Origin: Hyperoplus lanceolatus
Lineage: Eukaryota > Chordata > Actinopteri > Uranoscopiformes > Ammodytidae
Length of the DNA stretch: 64,000 bases
Assembly: GCA_026929865.2 (NCBI GenBank)
Contig: CM049403.1
Coordinates: forward strand, 26,721,001 to 26,785,000
Direction of reading: 5' to 3'
The position numbers were made by a program, and so were the translations under genes. Shown one piece after another: positions 40,750-52,579 of this stretch (the first letter of the stretch is position 1; each line of letters begins with the position of its first letter). Under the pieces are notes generated by a model. It saw only the letters and a program-made list of their open reading frames with translations, was not told the origin of the DNA and searched no databases.

Positions 40750-43700
40750 GTAAGACAGACGTATTTAAATACTTGCTTTCCAAAAAGTGCATATTGTTGT
40801 GAAAGTGACGGGAGAGGGGTTGCAAAGGGAAGAGACTTGTGGTATTGCCCGTTTTACAGTAGGACCAGTGTTTATGGGTGGGATGGTTAACTTATGAATG
40901 GGCAGTTTAGTCTCAAAAATGATATTCTCATAGCTGAGGAGATCTTCTTGTTTACAGGCTTTGATATGACTGAAAACTGGCATGTGTTACCCTCGATTAT
41001 AATTTTTTTTCTGTCCAATTGTTTTGTTTTCTATGTTGCTGTTTGTCAGAATGTCCAAATGTCCCAGTTGTTCTTCACGCCCAAGTGTCCGAAAAAACCC
41101 AAAAGACTGAGTACCACGTCGGGGATGCGATACTTTTTTACCTGTGAAACAGGTTATGTATCAGGTCGACCCATCAGATATTTATGCACAGAGAGAAGCT
41201 GGACGAGAATGCATCAAGGACAGTGTTACTGTGAGTTACATGGCTTTCTGTTCTGTCTTACATTTTCTTGAAGGCTGGTTGATGACTAATCAGGTTACAA
41301 CAAATGCGAATCCTTTATAATCTAAAGTTCATTATATTTTTACAAGGATACATTACAATTTAAGCCATTCATTAAGAATTGAAATGTAACACTTTCATAA
41401 TTGTTTGAACAGATTATGGTATTGAGGGAGTTGTATTATATTGCAACCACAATTTCTAGTAACCATTCATCAATCTGCCTTTTTACATAAACAAACAAAC
41501 AACATGGCTGCTGATTAACATAGATGTATGTAACATATTAAAATGTCACTGGCAGTTGGCTTTCAACTAAAATCCAACAATGAAGCCTGAAAGACTAAAG
41601 CCTAAAGTTCAAAGCAGGTTAAAAAATCTCCCAATTTAAGAAACTGTGTGGTTAATGACTGATTGTTTTCTTCTTCTTCTCTTTTCAGTGAAGCCATGTG
41701 AACTTCCTGAAGACACTCCAAATGGCCAATTTGAACTTGTCCACGGTGAAGACTTTGTTTTTGGGTCAACTATCAAATACTCTTGTAATGAAGGGTATGT
41801 ATCTTAGTAGTTGGTTACCTGGCTATATAAAGGAACCGGCAGATATGAGGACAATTTAAATTATTTACTATGGTATGGCATTTCATATGAATACAGCTGA
41901 ATGAGATTTGCTTTTGTAAAACATTGTCAAGCCCCTAGATTGGTTACATAGCTGTCATATGGAAAAGTTTTATTGACATTAGACAAATAAATAAATAACA
42001 TATCATAATGTTCTATGATTCATTTTAAAAAGAGTAAGAATGAGGACACAAAAAGGGATAACCACTTTGCACATTGTTTTTATCACAATTTCCCTGACAG
42101 ATTGTGTTGTAAATAATGACGTGTTTTCATTTGATAATGGAAAGCTGTACGGTGATGTTGATTGCAGGTATCAAATGGTGAATAAGGAAGACACCAGGAC
42201 ATGTTTCCTTGACAATTGGACAAATCACGTGCCAATATGCGAAGGTAAGTCTTGTGACAACATTTGGTTAATAGTTCTGTCAATTACTAGCAACTTCAAA
42301 GCTGCACTAGATTATTATTTTTTTACTGTACAATTTGTTGCTTTTTTGAATTTTAATTTAGGCAAAATAGGATGAGTCTTCTGCATCTCTGTTATTAGTT
42401 GGGAGGGCTATTGCATGCACCCCTTGTTCGGGAAATAAAAGTATAAATCCCAATCATTTTTGCTATTGACAATGTCAAGTGGACTTCAATACACTCTAGT
42501 TAACTTAGCGGCTTGTTGTAACTGGGCGTCCTTAAGTTAAAACAGCAACTTTGGGTGTTGACAAGCCATTTTTTGGCATCAAACTTGCATTAATGATATC
42601 ATGGGAACTCTCTAATTGATTTTTGTACTGAGTTCCATTGATGTGCTATCCTGATCGAAAAAGACGGCATGGCCGGATGCAGCTCTCCTCAGAAGGATTG
42701 TGCAGTTTCCTGCTGCACCTCTAGTAACTTTGTTGGTCGTAGATTTGGATGTGAGGAAACAACAAGAGGAGGAGGAGCTAAGCCATCATTAAACTAGACA
42801 TATATATTTTTGAACTTGATGAGGTTTACACAGGTTAGCAGTTACAATTAAAACGGGTCACTATAACATAAACATCTAGTGTCCAGTATCTAGGAGGGGT
42901 CTGTGTAACTGTGTTTGTTTGTTAAGTAAGGATATTGTTAAAAGATAAACATGAAAAAACTCAGCCTATACCACCTTGAAACTCAATGGGAAGTCTCTGT
43001 TGATGCCCTGCTGTGTGATTTTGGTGTATATAATACATTTATTTATACATTAAATTCTTATTTTTTTCAGCATTCATTTTTCACCCCCTCATTGACTTGA
43101 CTAACTGTTGTGTTTATTCAGCTTCGAGCTGTGATCCCCCGCCTGCAGATGGACGGCTACAAGTACAAGGTTTACCAGGAAACGATGATCCCATACTTCC
43201 TAACCGTTTCCTTACATTCAGCTGTGATGTTCGCGGGCAATATCTGAACGGCAGCAAAGAACTGATATGTGGTAATGATGGACAGTGGGATAAACCATTT
43301 CCCTCTTGTGAAGGTAAAACCTTAAAGATAAAAAATTATATATGTCTTTTCTAAAGATTAATTTTATACTTTTAAATGGTAGCGCATGTTACAATATACT
43401 ACAATCTAATATACTGAAAGGACTATACATTACCACCGAACCTCAGAGTCTTTCATTTGATAATATCTGTTTTATTTTTATTTTTACAGACATTATTTGT
43501 GAAGTTGACGAGATGGGCCCTCATCTCAATGTAAACGGACTACCATCAGGAAATGAAAGAATGAAGTCCGGGCATGAATTACAGTTTCAATGCCAACATC
43601 CATATATCCTGGATGGTTCTTACCAAACTATATGTTTAGAAACCGGGAAGTGGAGTACACCCATGCCAGCCTGCAATGGTATGTTCACTTTTAGAAAATA

Positions 43701-45929
43701 TAGTGGTAATAACATGAAGACAGTGTATTTAATATTTTATAGTTGATTTTAGAAAAGAGACAGATAAACCATTGAGATACGCCAAAGGGTTAATGCATTA
43801 ATAAACAGGTCAAGCGTATTAAGGTTGATTCAAGTTCAAGTTCAAATGTATTTATACAGCACATTTAAAACAATTATAGTTGACCAAAGTGCTTAACAAG
43901 CTCAACACCTTTTAATCAAACCGATTGTGTTCTTCAAAACAGAGGGATGCGTAGTTGCATCTGTACCAAAAGGCGTAATCTCCACACGTTCCCCAGGAAC
44001 TAAACTAAAAAAAGGAGAAACAATAACGTTTGATTGTAGCAACAGACGACACCTTCTTCATGGAAACGCAGAGGTTGAATGTTTACCAAGCGGACGATGG
44101 AGTGGTGGCTTCCCAACATGTGGACGTAAGTACATTCTGTCCTTGTTTGCTTTTACATCACCTATGGAAATGATGAGAAAAACTGATCCAGGACACAACC
44201 TTCAGAGATTTCCCAGTAGGCCTACAGTGCTGCCTGTGTAATCAGAGGGCTGGATTTGCTATGTTTACCCTGCTACACTGCCCTTATGTGTATATACTTT
44301 TTGAGCTGCTATTTTTTTCTTCTTAGTAAATGCTAGTTATTCTTTGTGTTTCAAGAAGTTTTATTAGAATGACATGATTTTAGGCCAGGTGTATATAATG
44401 AACTGACAGTGTACTGATATACTATACATAGACTGCCATAAGAAAGAGTTGAACTCAGTCCGATATTCTGCGTGCATTAGAAATATCTAATGCAGCCAAA
44501 TTAGTGATGAATTATAGGCCTATGGAAAAAAAGTAAATCTTTTATTTTAAATATTTTAGCCAACAGAGGCATTTATTAGGCTATTTAAAATGTAAAATAA
44601 CCCACAATCTATTTCGCCATCAGACTTCTTTCAACTGCCTGAAGCGGAATTTTTTTTTTTTTTTAAATGAGACAACATTATTATACAGGACCATCCATTC
44701 TCCTTTCATTCATAACCCCTATTCTGAGATATAAACTGGATTTTGGTAGTTATAGCTGACGGCCGCCAAACGGCATTGTTGGAGCTGAGTGGTGGGGATA
44801 AGGCTTTGCTCGTGATAAATGTTCATAAGTGTCATAGGAGGTGTCACTCTGTAGACGTCATCCCTGCTCTAAAATGAAAGTTTTTTTAAATGTGAGAACA
44901 TAAAATAACATGAATGAAAAATACTGCGTACCTACCAATCAGTAAAATATCTGACAGTCCAGAACATTTCCTAATGTTTAAACTACTTTCCCTGTCATTT
45001 TAGCTCCTGTTGGTTGTGGGAAATCACCACCACTTGATAACGGAGACACTGAGAGCATTGTGAAATTCAACCACAACCATTATGAAAGGGTTAAATACAT
45101 CTGTCAAAACTACCACATTATGGAGGGTGACCCTTACATGACCTGCAACAATGGTGAATGGAGAGGACAGATGAGATGCCTCAGTAAGTAAAAATCCACT
45201 GCATATTTTGCATATGTTTTTGTTTCCAGTGTTTGCATGAAGAAACTTGATTAATACTATGTTAGTCAAATGTGCACTCAACTCTTTTCATGCCATTTTC
45301 TAATGTATCTCCCCGTTTCAGAGTGAAATATTGGACATTTTACTTTACTACTACTATTTTTGTCAGCTTTAGCAAGTTGTTTTTTTAACAAATGTATATA
45401 TTTAAATAAAAAACATTTGAAGGTCTTAAAAAATAAGATTATGTGTTATAAATGAATCTACCCACGAGTGCAGTTGAAACAATTGCGTGTGATTTGGTTT
45501 GCTACCTTTGAATAACATATTTGAATAGCATTTACATTGTAGATTATTAATTTCAATAGATTTAACTGTTGTATTTAAACACTGAGACTTCAATCCCAAC
45601 AGCCTAACTACAAATAATAAATGATCAAAATAACTATTATTTTCTTTAAAGAAAAAGAGTTTAAGCAATAATGATACACAGTGTGCTGTACAGTCTTTCC
45701 CCATTAACAAAATGCTGTTTATCTTTTATCTCTTTCAGAACCCTGCACTGTGAATAAAGACGCCATGAACGAACGTGGTATTGACTTCAGATATAGAGAT
45801 GATGACAAGTTATATTCAGAACCTAATGATTTCATCACGTTCATTTGTACCAGAGGAAGACAGCGCGGCACAGTGGGAATGCGTCAGATGTGTAATGATG
45901 GTGTGATGCTACTGCCCACTTGCAGTTAA
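40680..45929 (+). CDS. cfhl: Complement factor H-like gene 2 (signal + 7 CCPs, CCP19-20-like end, frameshift in CCP1)
   Basis: Nine exons encode a secreted FH-like protein. Its CCP2 is split 106 + 77 nt exactly as in gene 1 and starts KPCELPEDTPNG, like factor H CCP2. The last two modules resemble mammalian factor H CCP19 (GCGKSPPLDNGD, NGEW) and CCP20 (PCTVNKDAMNE, KLYSE, then CTRG), the pair that binds C3d and surface glycans in mammals. CCP1 is in two frames: the exon is 181 nt instead of a phase-keeping 180, and a T6 run at 41,134-41,139 is where the frames meet. As written, translation stops at 41,145 after 55 residues. With that base discounted, coding length is 1,368 nt, that is 455 residues. 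Everything downstream is open and in phase, which argues for a sequencing error or a recent lesion. AATAAA signals lie at 46,049. Confidence 0.83.
41050..41230 (+). CDS. cfhl: Gene 2 exon 2: CCP1, one-base frameshift
   Basis: The exon starts after GTTTGTCAG with ECPNVPVVLHA and YHVGDAILF in one frame. It continues as TCETGY, YLCTERSW and GQCY in the next frame. The switch lies at T6 (41,134-41,139). Length is 181 nt, one too many for a phase 1-1 exon. Donor TACT|GTGAGT. Confidence 0.82.
41689..41794 (+). CDS. cfhl: Gene 2 exon 3: CCP2, first half
   Basis: A 106-nt exon after TCTCTTTTCAG, encoding KPCELPEDTPNGQF, FGSTIKYSCNEG. It ends GG|GTATGT in phase 2, the same structure as in gene 1 and mammalian factor H. 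Confidence 0.88.
42168..42244 (+). CDS. cfhl: Gene 2 exon 4: CCP2, second half
   Basis: A 77-nt exon after GATTGCAG: YQMVNKEDTRTC, DNW, PICE. The open frame extends 128 bp upstream, but only this acceptor gives the right phase and the YQMV start shared with gene 1. Confidence 0.87.
42245..43121. other. Gene 2 intron 4 (877 bp)
   Basis: No exon or recognisable repeat. A purine-rich GAGGAGGAGGAG run lies near 42,770. Confidence 0.5.
43122..43313 (+). CDS. cfhl: Gene 2 exon 5: CCP3
   Basis: A 192-nt phase 1-1 exon: SSCDPPPADG, FSCDV, LICGNDGQW, SCE. The QGLPGND stretch resembles NGLPSGN in the next exon, suggesting that these two arose by exon duplication. Confidence 0.88.
43490..43678 (+). 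CDS. cfhl: Gene 2 exon 6: CCP4
   Basis: A 189-nt phase 1-1 exon after TTTTTACAG: IICEVDE, FQCQHPY, TICLETGKW, ACN. Donor AATG|GTATGT. Confidence 0.88.
43825..43905. repeat. Short interspersed-repeat fragment in intron 6
   Basis: TTCAAATGTATTTATACAGC ... GACCAAAGTGCTTAACA resembles a common fish repeat end. A related piece lies near 17,735. Confidence 0.45.
43943..44125 (+). CDS. cfhl: Gene 2 exon 7: CCP5
   Basis: A 183-nt phase 1-1 exon after CTTCAAAACAG: EGCVVASVPKG, FDCSN, VECLPSGRW, TCG. Donor GGAC|GTAAGT. The following 878-bp intron contains no recognised element. Confidence 0.88.
45004..45183 (+). CDS. cfhl: Gene 2 exon 8: CCP6 (factor H CCP19-like)
   Basis: A 180-nt phase 1-1 exon: GCGKSPPLDNGD, YICQNYY, MTCNNGEW, RCL. 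The GCGxxPPxxNGD start and the QN-Y pair match mammalian CCP19. Copies lie at 49,345-49,519 (broken) and 63,821-64,000 (intact, also 180 nt). Confidence 0.9.
45739..45929 (+). CDS. cfhl: Gene 2 exon 9: CCP7 (factor H CCP20-like) and stop
   Basis: A 191-nt final exon after TCTCTTTCAG: PCTVNKDAMNE, DKLYSEPND, FICTRG, MCNDG, PTCS then TAA at 45,927. The layout matches mammalian CCP20, the sialic-acid- and C3d-binding end. Confidence 0.9.
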
Positions 45930-46048
45930 AGTTTTTTACTCAGTAGCTGGGTGTGGTCATTTTTACTAAAACATATATTTTCACTTCTGCTTTCTGCCAA
46001 TCATCATAATCATGACCATGCAATCTTGTAGTTTTTTTCTTTTTTCGT

Positions 46049-46059
46049 AATAAAATAAA
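46049..46059 (+). promoter_or_regulatory. Overlapping poly(A) signals, gene 2
   Basis: Two overlapping AATAAA hexamers about 120 nt after the TAA. Confidence 0.7.
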
Positions 46060-46546
46060 GAAGTGGTTTGAACAACATACTTATTATGTCTAAAAACTTT
46101 CTTATTTTTGTATCTTAAATTCACATTAAACAGTGACCAAACAGGCAAGCATCTATGGTTTGTGACTCACGTTGAACCCCCATGCTTTGGAAGCAGATGA
46201 TGTATACTTTTGTTTTAAAGGAAAGGTAATATGGCATGGATTACATTATCAACTTGATAAGTAAAGGTTTAGGAAACTGTTCCGCCTGAACATATTTACA
46301 AAATGTTCATCATCTGCAGCTTATCTCCTTTGCTTTCCCAACATCAGCACCTGGCAACAAAATAATTAACACGTTTATGGTTTTGATAAGGGAGCTAAAA
46401 TCACCTGTTTATCGCAGTAAAAAATTGTTGTCCTATTGAAAGTATAAAGCTGATGATTTTCTATATTTTAGTTGCTGTCAACAAATTCTATAAAAGAGGA
46501 CTAAAAATGACAATTTGTAAGATCGTCTTTCAACATTTTCTGACTT

Positions 46547-48165
46547 TTTTTTTTTTTTTTTTTTAATATAAATTAATTAAGAAGAAAATTTTTTAATTAA
46601 TAAAAAAATTTTAAAATTGATTATAAACTCTCCCACTCAAAGTGGTGAAGACCATCTAGTTTTTATTTTCACCAGAAATGTTACCTATTTATCAACTTCC
46701 TCAAATTATTATCACACAAATATTATCATTCTCCTCTCTTTCTCCCATAGGTAAATAAATTCAACAAAATGACATTACTCCCAAATTCCTATATCTATTC
46801 CAATTCTCCCCATCTTTCTCCCCAAATCCTTTTTCACCCTTGACTCTTTAATGATAAATTATATTTGAATGGTAAACACCCTCGTTAAGAAACATTTCTT
46901 CAAAGACCAAACAAACACACCCTCCCTAATTTCCAATACTATTCTGCTCTAATATCCTTCTTTTTATTACATTTTCCCTTCACCACCCCATCTTACATGA
47001 CCACTGTTACCCATTCTCTACCCCCTACCCCCTCCACTCTCTTTGCTATTCCCAATAGTAATCCCGTGATTACCTCCCTTCGAATCTGGACCCAGTTTAG
47101 GAAGAATTTTAATCAGAATTTTCACTTTTCACCCAATTCACTAATCATTTATTTACTCCCTCGACGTGGATGGCATTCAAGATCTGCATAAAACTAAATC
47201 ATCGGTGATTTATTTATTAATATCTATTTCTACTTTTTCCCAATTGACAAAACATTTTGGATCGAAAAGACAAACTTTTTCCGATTTCTCAAATCACATT
47301 TACCAGAGTTAATTCCCCAATTCCCTTATAAACCCCACCAATCATGTTGATTTGTTTCTGCTTAAACCCCACATTAAAACTCAATTTCTGTGTTTTTCAA
47401 CCTTATTTCAAGTCATACCCCTCTTTACACTATAAGACCTGTGACAGACTACTCTGCCTTCACAGACCATGTGGATTCAGTCCTGGATCGGATACACTCT
47501 ACCTCCATTCCCACACCCTTGTCAATTTAAAGTAGTACATCATCCACATATCTAAAACCAAATTCTCTATGTTCCCCGATGTACCGACCTGTGATAGGTA
47601 GACCCACCTCTTTCACATGTACTTTGTTCCCACCTTGACTGAGTTTGTCATCAGTTTTTCAAACAATTTCTGAAGTACTTCACATCAAATTACCGAACCC
47701 TTTCACTCAATTTTCATTGCACCAAATTCACTTACCTAAAGTGAACTGAATATCCTTCACCTCACTACTTCTCGTAGGGCTATCCTCCTCAAATGGAAAG
47801 ATCCTGCTCCTCCTTCCCACTCACATTGGATTCAGACATAATCATGTATGAATTTAGAGAAAATTTACACAACCCAGGGATCCGAGAATAAATTTGACCG
47901 ATTCCCCCTTCCTAATTATTTAAAAAACAATAATAACTATAAGAGCACCCCCCCCCCCCTTTTTTTATTTTTTTATTTGATTTAATTTTATTTCTTTTTG
48001 TTTTTTTTGTTTTTTTTCATATTGATTGTTTATTTCTGTTTTTTAGGTATATTTTGTCTATTGGTTTGTGGGGGGAGTGGGGGGGTATGTCGGGGAAAAA
48101 GGGAAAATTTGTACTAATCGTACAATTTCTTTGTTACGAACATTTAATAAAAAAACCTTTGAAAG
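46547..48165 (-). mobile_element. 5'-truncated L1-like non-LTR retrotransposon
   Basis: A 15-bp direct duplication, AACATTTTCTGACTT, flanks the insert at 46,532-46,546 and 48,166-48,180. A T-run of about 19 at the left is the poly(A) tail of a minus-strand copy. On the minus strand at 47,533-47,553 I read RYVDDVL, with an EH about ten residues before it, the setting of the L1 reverse transcriptase active site (usually YADD or FADD). Frames are otherwise broken. Target duplication plus poly(A) shows TPRT insertion; the L1 assignment is tentative. Confidence 0.75.
47533..47553 (-). pseudogene. Reverse transcriptase catalytic-core relic
   Basis: Minus-strand codons give R-Y-V-D-D-V-L, preceded upstream by IGEHREF. 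Stops surround it. It supports the retrotransposon call for 46,547-48,165. Confidence 0.5.
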
Positions 48166-48180
48166 AACATTTTCTGACTT

Positions 48181-49344
48181 CCCGACACAGTTCTCAAATC
48201 CTTATTTTAGATATGATAGCCTAATATATACGTCAGGCAAACACTTTTGGACCATTTCCCTGCCCTGAGACACCTGACCTTGTGTTTCTTTGTGAGATTA
48301 TTGATCAGTGGTGGAAAGGACTTTAATTAAACAATTAGGCTGGCATTATTCAACACTTTTCTTATTGTCACCAAATCCCATTAAAAGAACCAAACCCTGT
48401 ATGTCTGAGCAAAAGTCTAGATGTAGGTTTAATGTATTGCTTTATTTGGTATTTTCATGTGATTTATAAAGAATGAAAGACCTATAGAAAATCACCAGAC
48501 TTATCTTTTAAATAATGATGAAAAAATCAACAATTACTTGTTAGCACACAAAGACCTGTGGTTTTTCTATTATTTATTTCAAATAATAGCCGGTTAAAGT
48601 AGCATTAACCTAACAAGAGGAAACCCAGTATCCAGTGTCAAAAATGGTAAGTCTTTCATTTATCATCTCACAACACTGTAGCTTTATCTTGTGGCATAGA
48701 GGGTCACACACATATCAGTGACTCTTGAGAAGTCGGACAAAACAGGGTAAAAAATACAAACCCTATGTTTAGGCAAATTAAATGACATGTATGTATCCAA
48801 CATATACAAAGCTACTGAGCTAAGGTTTGACACAACCTCCCAGCTTTTGTCCTTTTTATCAAAATGGACTTTTTACCTTGCTTCTCCTTTTTAACGTGGA
48901 CTTTTTACCTTGCCATTCCTTATTTTGTGTCAACTCCGTCAGACACCAAAAAACACAAATAAATGTTTCCTCATTTTATGCTAGACCCATGAGATGCATG
49001 GTGATCACAAATATTCACCAAAACTGATAGAGCCACAAACAAATATTTTCAAAATATATGAATATACATGTTTTTGATATCTGACGGTGTTGACGTTTCT
49101 TAAACAGAACAAATAGAGTTTTTCTAGTTGCAGTTTGGTTTTTCTGTTGTTGATAGGTGCTAGTATATGAACTACTTCAGGAAAATAAAATTATCGAAAC
49201 ATTTCATATAACTTCTTCAGAAATTGTAAGTCGGTGTTGACGTATCATGGTTGTGACGCAGGACTTTCAAGATTTGTAATGTAAAATATTCTAACTGACA
49301 AAAAGTGTCCCCCCACTTAGAAACCTTATAAAACATGAATGTTT
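48181..49344. other. Intergenic, nothing recognised
   Basis: Flank of gene 2 displaced by the L1-like insertion. A TTTATCATCTCACAAC string near 48,658 recurs near 50,588, so part of this flank belongs to the tandem duplication. Confidence 0.5.
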
Positions 49345-50216
49345 GTGGGTTGTGGGAAATCACCACCACTTGATAATGGAGACACTGAGAGCATTGTGAA
49401 ATTCAACCACAACCATAATGAAAGGGTTTAACACATCTGTCAAAACTACCACATTATGGAGGGTGACCCTTACTTAACCTGCATCAATGGTGAATGGAGA
49501 GGACAGATGAGATGCCTCAGTAAGTTAAAATTCACTGCATATTTTGAACGGGTAGTTTCCAGTGTTTACAAGATTGATTATTTCTAAGTTATGTACACTA
49601 GTCAAATGTGCACTTAACTATTTTGCATTTTACTTTACTCTAATTATTCAACAGCTTTTTCACAAGTTTTATTTAAATTTTTTAATCTAATATTTTTATA
49701 TAAAAAAAGATCTACAAATCCATCTACCCACAAGTGCAGCTGCAACTATTGCATGTGATTTGGGTTAAGTAATGTATGCATCCTTTGAATAACATTAAAA
49801 TATTTACATTGTAGATTATTTATTTTGACAGATTTAACGGCTGTATAACACTGAGACTGTAATCCCCACACACATTTTACGTACAGTAAATGATCAAAAT
49901 AAAGTTAATTTTCTTTAAAGAGTACAAATGAAAGCAATAATGATAAACGGAGTGTGTTGTACAGTCTTTCCCCATTAACAAAATGCTGTTTATCTGTTAT
50001 CTCTTTCAGAACCCTGCACTGTGAATGAATACGCCATGAACGGACATGGTATTGACCATGTCCATGGTATTCAAATTCTCTCATCAAAATAAGTTGTATT
50101 TAACACATGATGATTTCGTTGAGTTCAGGTGTACCAGAGGAAGAAGACATGATGGCGTAGTGGGAATGTGTCACAGATGTGTTGATGGTGAAATCCTTCT
50201 GCCCTCTTGCAGTTAA
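49345..50216 (+). pseudogene. Duplicated, broken copy of gene 2 last two exons
   Basis: 49,345-49,519 matches gene 2 exon 8 and 50,010-50,216 matches exon 9; the intron between them is also alignable, so this is a DNA duplication and not a retrocopy. In the first exon AAA TAC is replaced by TAA CAC, giving an in-frame stop at about 49,429. The second contains an inserted CATGGTATT-type repeat and further stops, though its acceptor, donor-side donor GTAAGT, terminal CAGTTAA and an AATAAA at 50,341 survive. No signal exon or other CCP precedes it. Confidence 0.85.
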
Positions 50217-50627
50217 AGGTTTTTAGTCAACTAGCTGGTTCGTCAAACATATAAATGAAAACATGACTACATGCTTTGACCATTTATAAAGTAGTTATGA
50301 AATGATCTGTGTCTATTCTATGATGTCAACTGTGACCATTTAATAAAACATACATTTTCACTCAGTCTGCTTCATTCTTCCACAGCCGGATACAAGTGTT
50401 TATTAGGGGAAAAAACATAAACCTATTTCCTTTTTAAGCCTTTAGTTAAACGCATCAGACACTCATTTCTAGTCAGGCCTGCAATGATGCGAAAATTAAA
50501 CACAACAGTTGACTTTCGATAATTTTTAAATCACTGCTGAAGGCCAGAATGATGTTCACACATTGTTTTTCTTCTTTCCTCTTAGATTTATCATCTCACA
50601 ACCCTGTAGATTTCTCTTGTGACCTTG

Positions 50628-50672
50628 TAGAGGGGATCCCGACCCCTAGGTTGGTACCCGCTAGAATCTAGC
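50628..50672. repeat. Interspersed-repeat end
   Basis: The minus strand reads CCAACCTAGGGGTCGGGATC, which I recognise from ends of common hAT-type repeats. The extent of the element is unclear; it may be part of a larger repeat reaching 53,840. Confidence 0.45.
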
Positions 50673-50969
50673 TAGATTAAAGAGCATTATTATAAACAAT
50701 CTAATAAATACTATACACAACTAAAGAGATTTTTTTTGCAGTACAATTACTTTTGAGACTTTAAAGGCACTGCTAAATGCACTTTTTAAATGTGTTCCAA
50801 CATATCCATGGGTCCACGGTGTGCCTAGAGACTGCCAAAATATCAAAAAAATAACAATATCTCCTTTTCTCACTCTCCCCCTTTCTGAAACCCCCACCCC
50901 TCCCCCCAATATACTCTGTTCATAATTCTTGCGGTTTATGACGTCATAAACTGCACAGCCACATCCCCA

Positions 50970-52579
50970 TATTTGGTGTGAATGCTGAAAGCATTCACAG
51001 CTTTGATATTCACCGTATTTATTCTTATTATTATTATTCCGCCCGCTTTTCAGGCCCGGCCATATCTTCAACATGCTTCATTCCACAAACTTCCTTCAAC
51101 TATCCTCATATTCAGCCCATTTTTCAGATTCCGGCTTTCATTAAAAAATTTCAAAAAAATTCATAATTTCATAATTAATAAGCAATTAAACCAAAATTAT
51201 GAAAAGTTTCAAATCTCTTCTCCTCCCTGAGATTTCATCCGACAAACTTGATACCAGTATATAACTGTTCAGCTCATTCCAGACATCAATATTCTGATAA
51301 AATAATTTTCATAACATTCATAATTTTAAATAAAATAAACTTTTTATTAAATTAATATTTCATGCAAAATTATGATTCCTCCTACTCGTTCATACTTAAT
51401 TGTAGAAACTCGATTCAAAGTGTCCCATGTTCATCTTGCACGGGAGCACATTTCCATAATTCACTATTTCTTCATAAAATTCATAACTTCAGAGATATTT
51501 AAAGGTTTATTACACCCAAAATCCGTATTGGGAATGCATTAGGAAATCGGCAAAACGCGAAGCATTTTGCACTGATTTCAAACACTTCAAGCTCACTGAT
51601 AATTCATCCTACAAAGTTAATTTCTTCTACAAACAGTTCAGCTATCTTTCGTCTTTCATTGTTAAAATTCAACCTTTTAAAAAAAATGCATAGTTTTCAA
51701 ATTTTTCAGCCATGTTTGACGCATGTAACATCAATTTGAGTGATATTTAGAGTGTGGCAGAGTGGAGGAGAGATTCTACTTTCCACGACAGAAAATCTAA
51801 ACGTAAATTGCTCTCAACTCGAAAGTTTTTACATTAAAGAAACACATTTGACACTGAATATTAATTGGAATCTTCTGATTCTCACGGTATCTTCATTTTC
51901 TCTGTCAGACAAACGGTTTGCGTGTGAGAGGCAGAAGTTCGAGGGATGCGTTTCGCTGAGCTCTAAAGGTGGAGAGGTACCACAGCTGTTACCAATTGGC
52001 CCTGATTAGCTGTCACCACCGCACCATAGGAATATACAGTTCTCTTTATAAATGTGACCTGCTCAACTTTACAACATGTTTGGTGGCTTAGTGGTTTAAG
52101 CCCAGGTCTCGTAGTCCAAAAGGTCACAGGTTTGAATCCAGCTGAGGGAATGCAATTTTCACCTCAAATCTTTGTGTGAAGGTGAACATGTCTCGTGGTA
52201 AGTGCATATGGCGCGTTAGGCATATCTATATTTTTTTATTTTTTATTTTTTTTAACCCTGAGCTTAAAGTTGGCGGTTCAAGTCCCAGTTACCGCAAAAT
52301 TTAGACTTACACGGATTTTATTCTAACTTTGCACAAATGTTTATTATGACTCAATTATAACCCCAGAGGAGTTTAGAGGTCAAAGGTCAAGTTTCAAGGT
52401 CATAATTCATAAATTTTTCATTAATTTTTCATAAATTGTATTATTCAATCATTCTATTCATTCAGATGTATTCATCCTTCGTTCTTCATCAACATTCAGC
52501 AGTGAAGTTTATTCAGCATCAGCTTCAGTTCAGCAGCACAGCATTCACACCGCAATTTCTTCAGGAATTGCATTTCTAG
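50970..52579 (+). mobile_element. Helitron-like non-autonomous element
   Basis: The right end has a hairpin GCAATT...AATTGC followed after four bases by CTAG and a T, the usual Helitron 3' arrangement. The left side carries a perfect foldback, TGAATGC...GCATTCA. There are no terminal inverted repeats or target duplication. The interior has two tRNA-like B boxes. No Rep/helicase frame is present. The left boundary is approximate. Confidence 0.5.
52082..52147 (+). repeat. tRNA-like sequence (Pol III boxes)
   Basis: TGGCTTAGTGG fits an A box and GGTTTGAATCC a B box with one mismatch, at tRNA-like spacing. The acceptor stem does not pair, so it is tRNA-derived and not a tRNA gene. Confidence 0.55.

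Noticed and set aside
41050-41230. Taking the long single frame (starting near 40,894) as the true CCP1 of gene 2
   Set aside because: Its first half lacks the CCP consensus, whereas the other frame gives ECPNVP...YHVGDAILF in phase with the signal exon.
42040-42167. Including sequence upstream of 42,168 as part of gene 2 exon 4
   Set aside because: A CAG at 42,108 also fits an acceptor, but its phase does not match the phase 2 donor of exon 3; the 77-nt exon matches gene 1 exactly.
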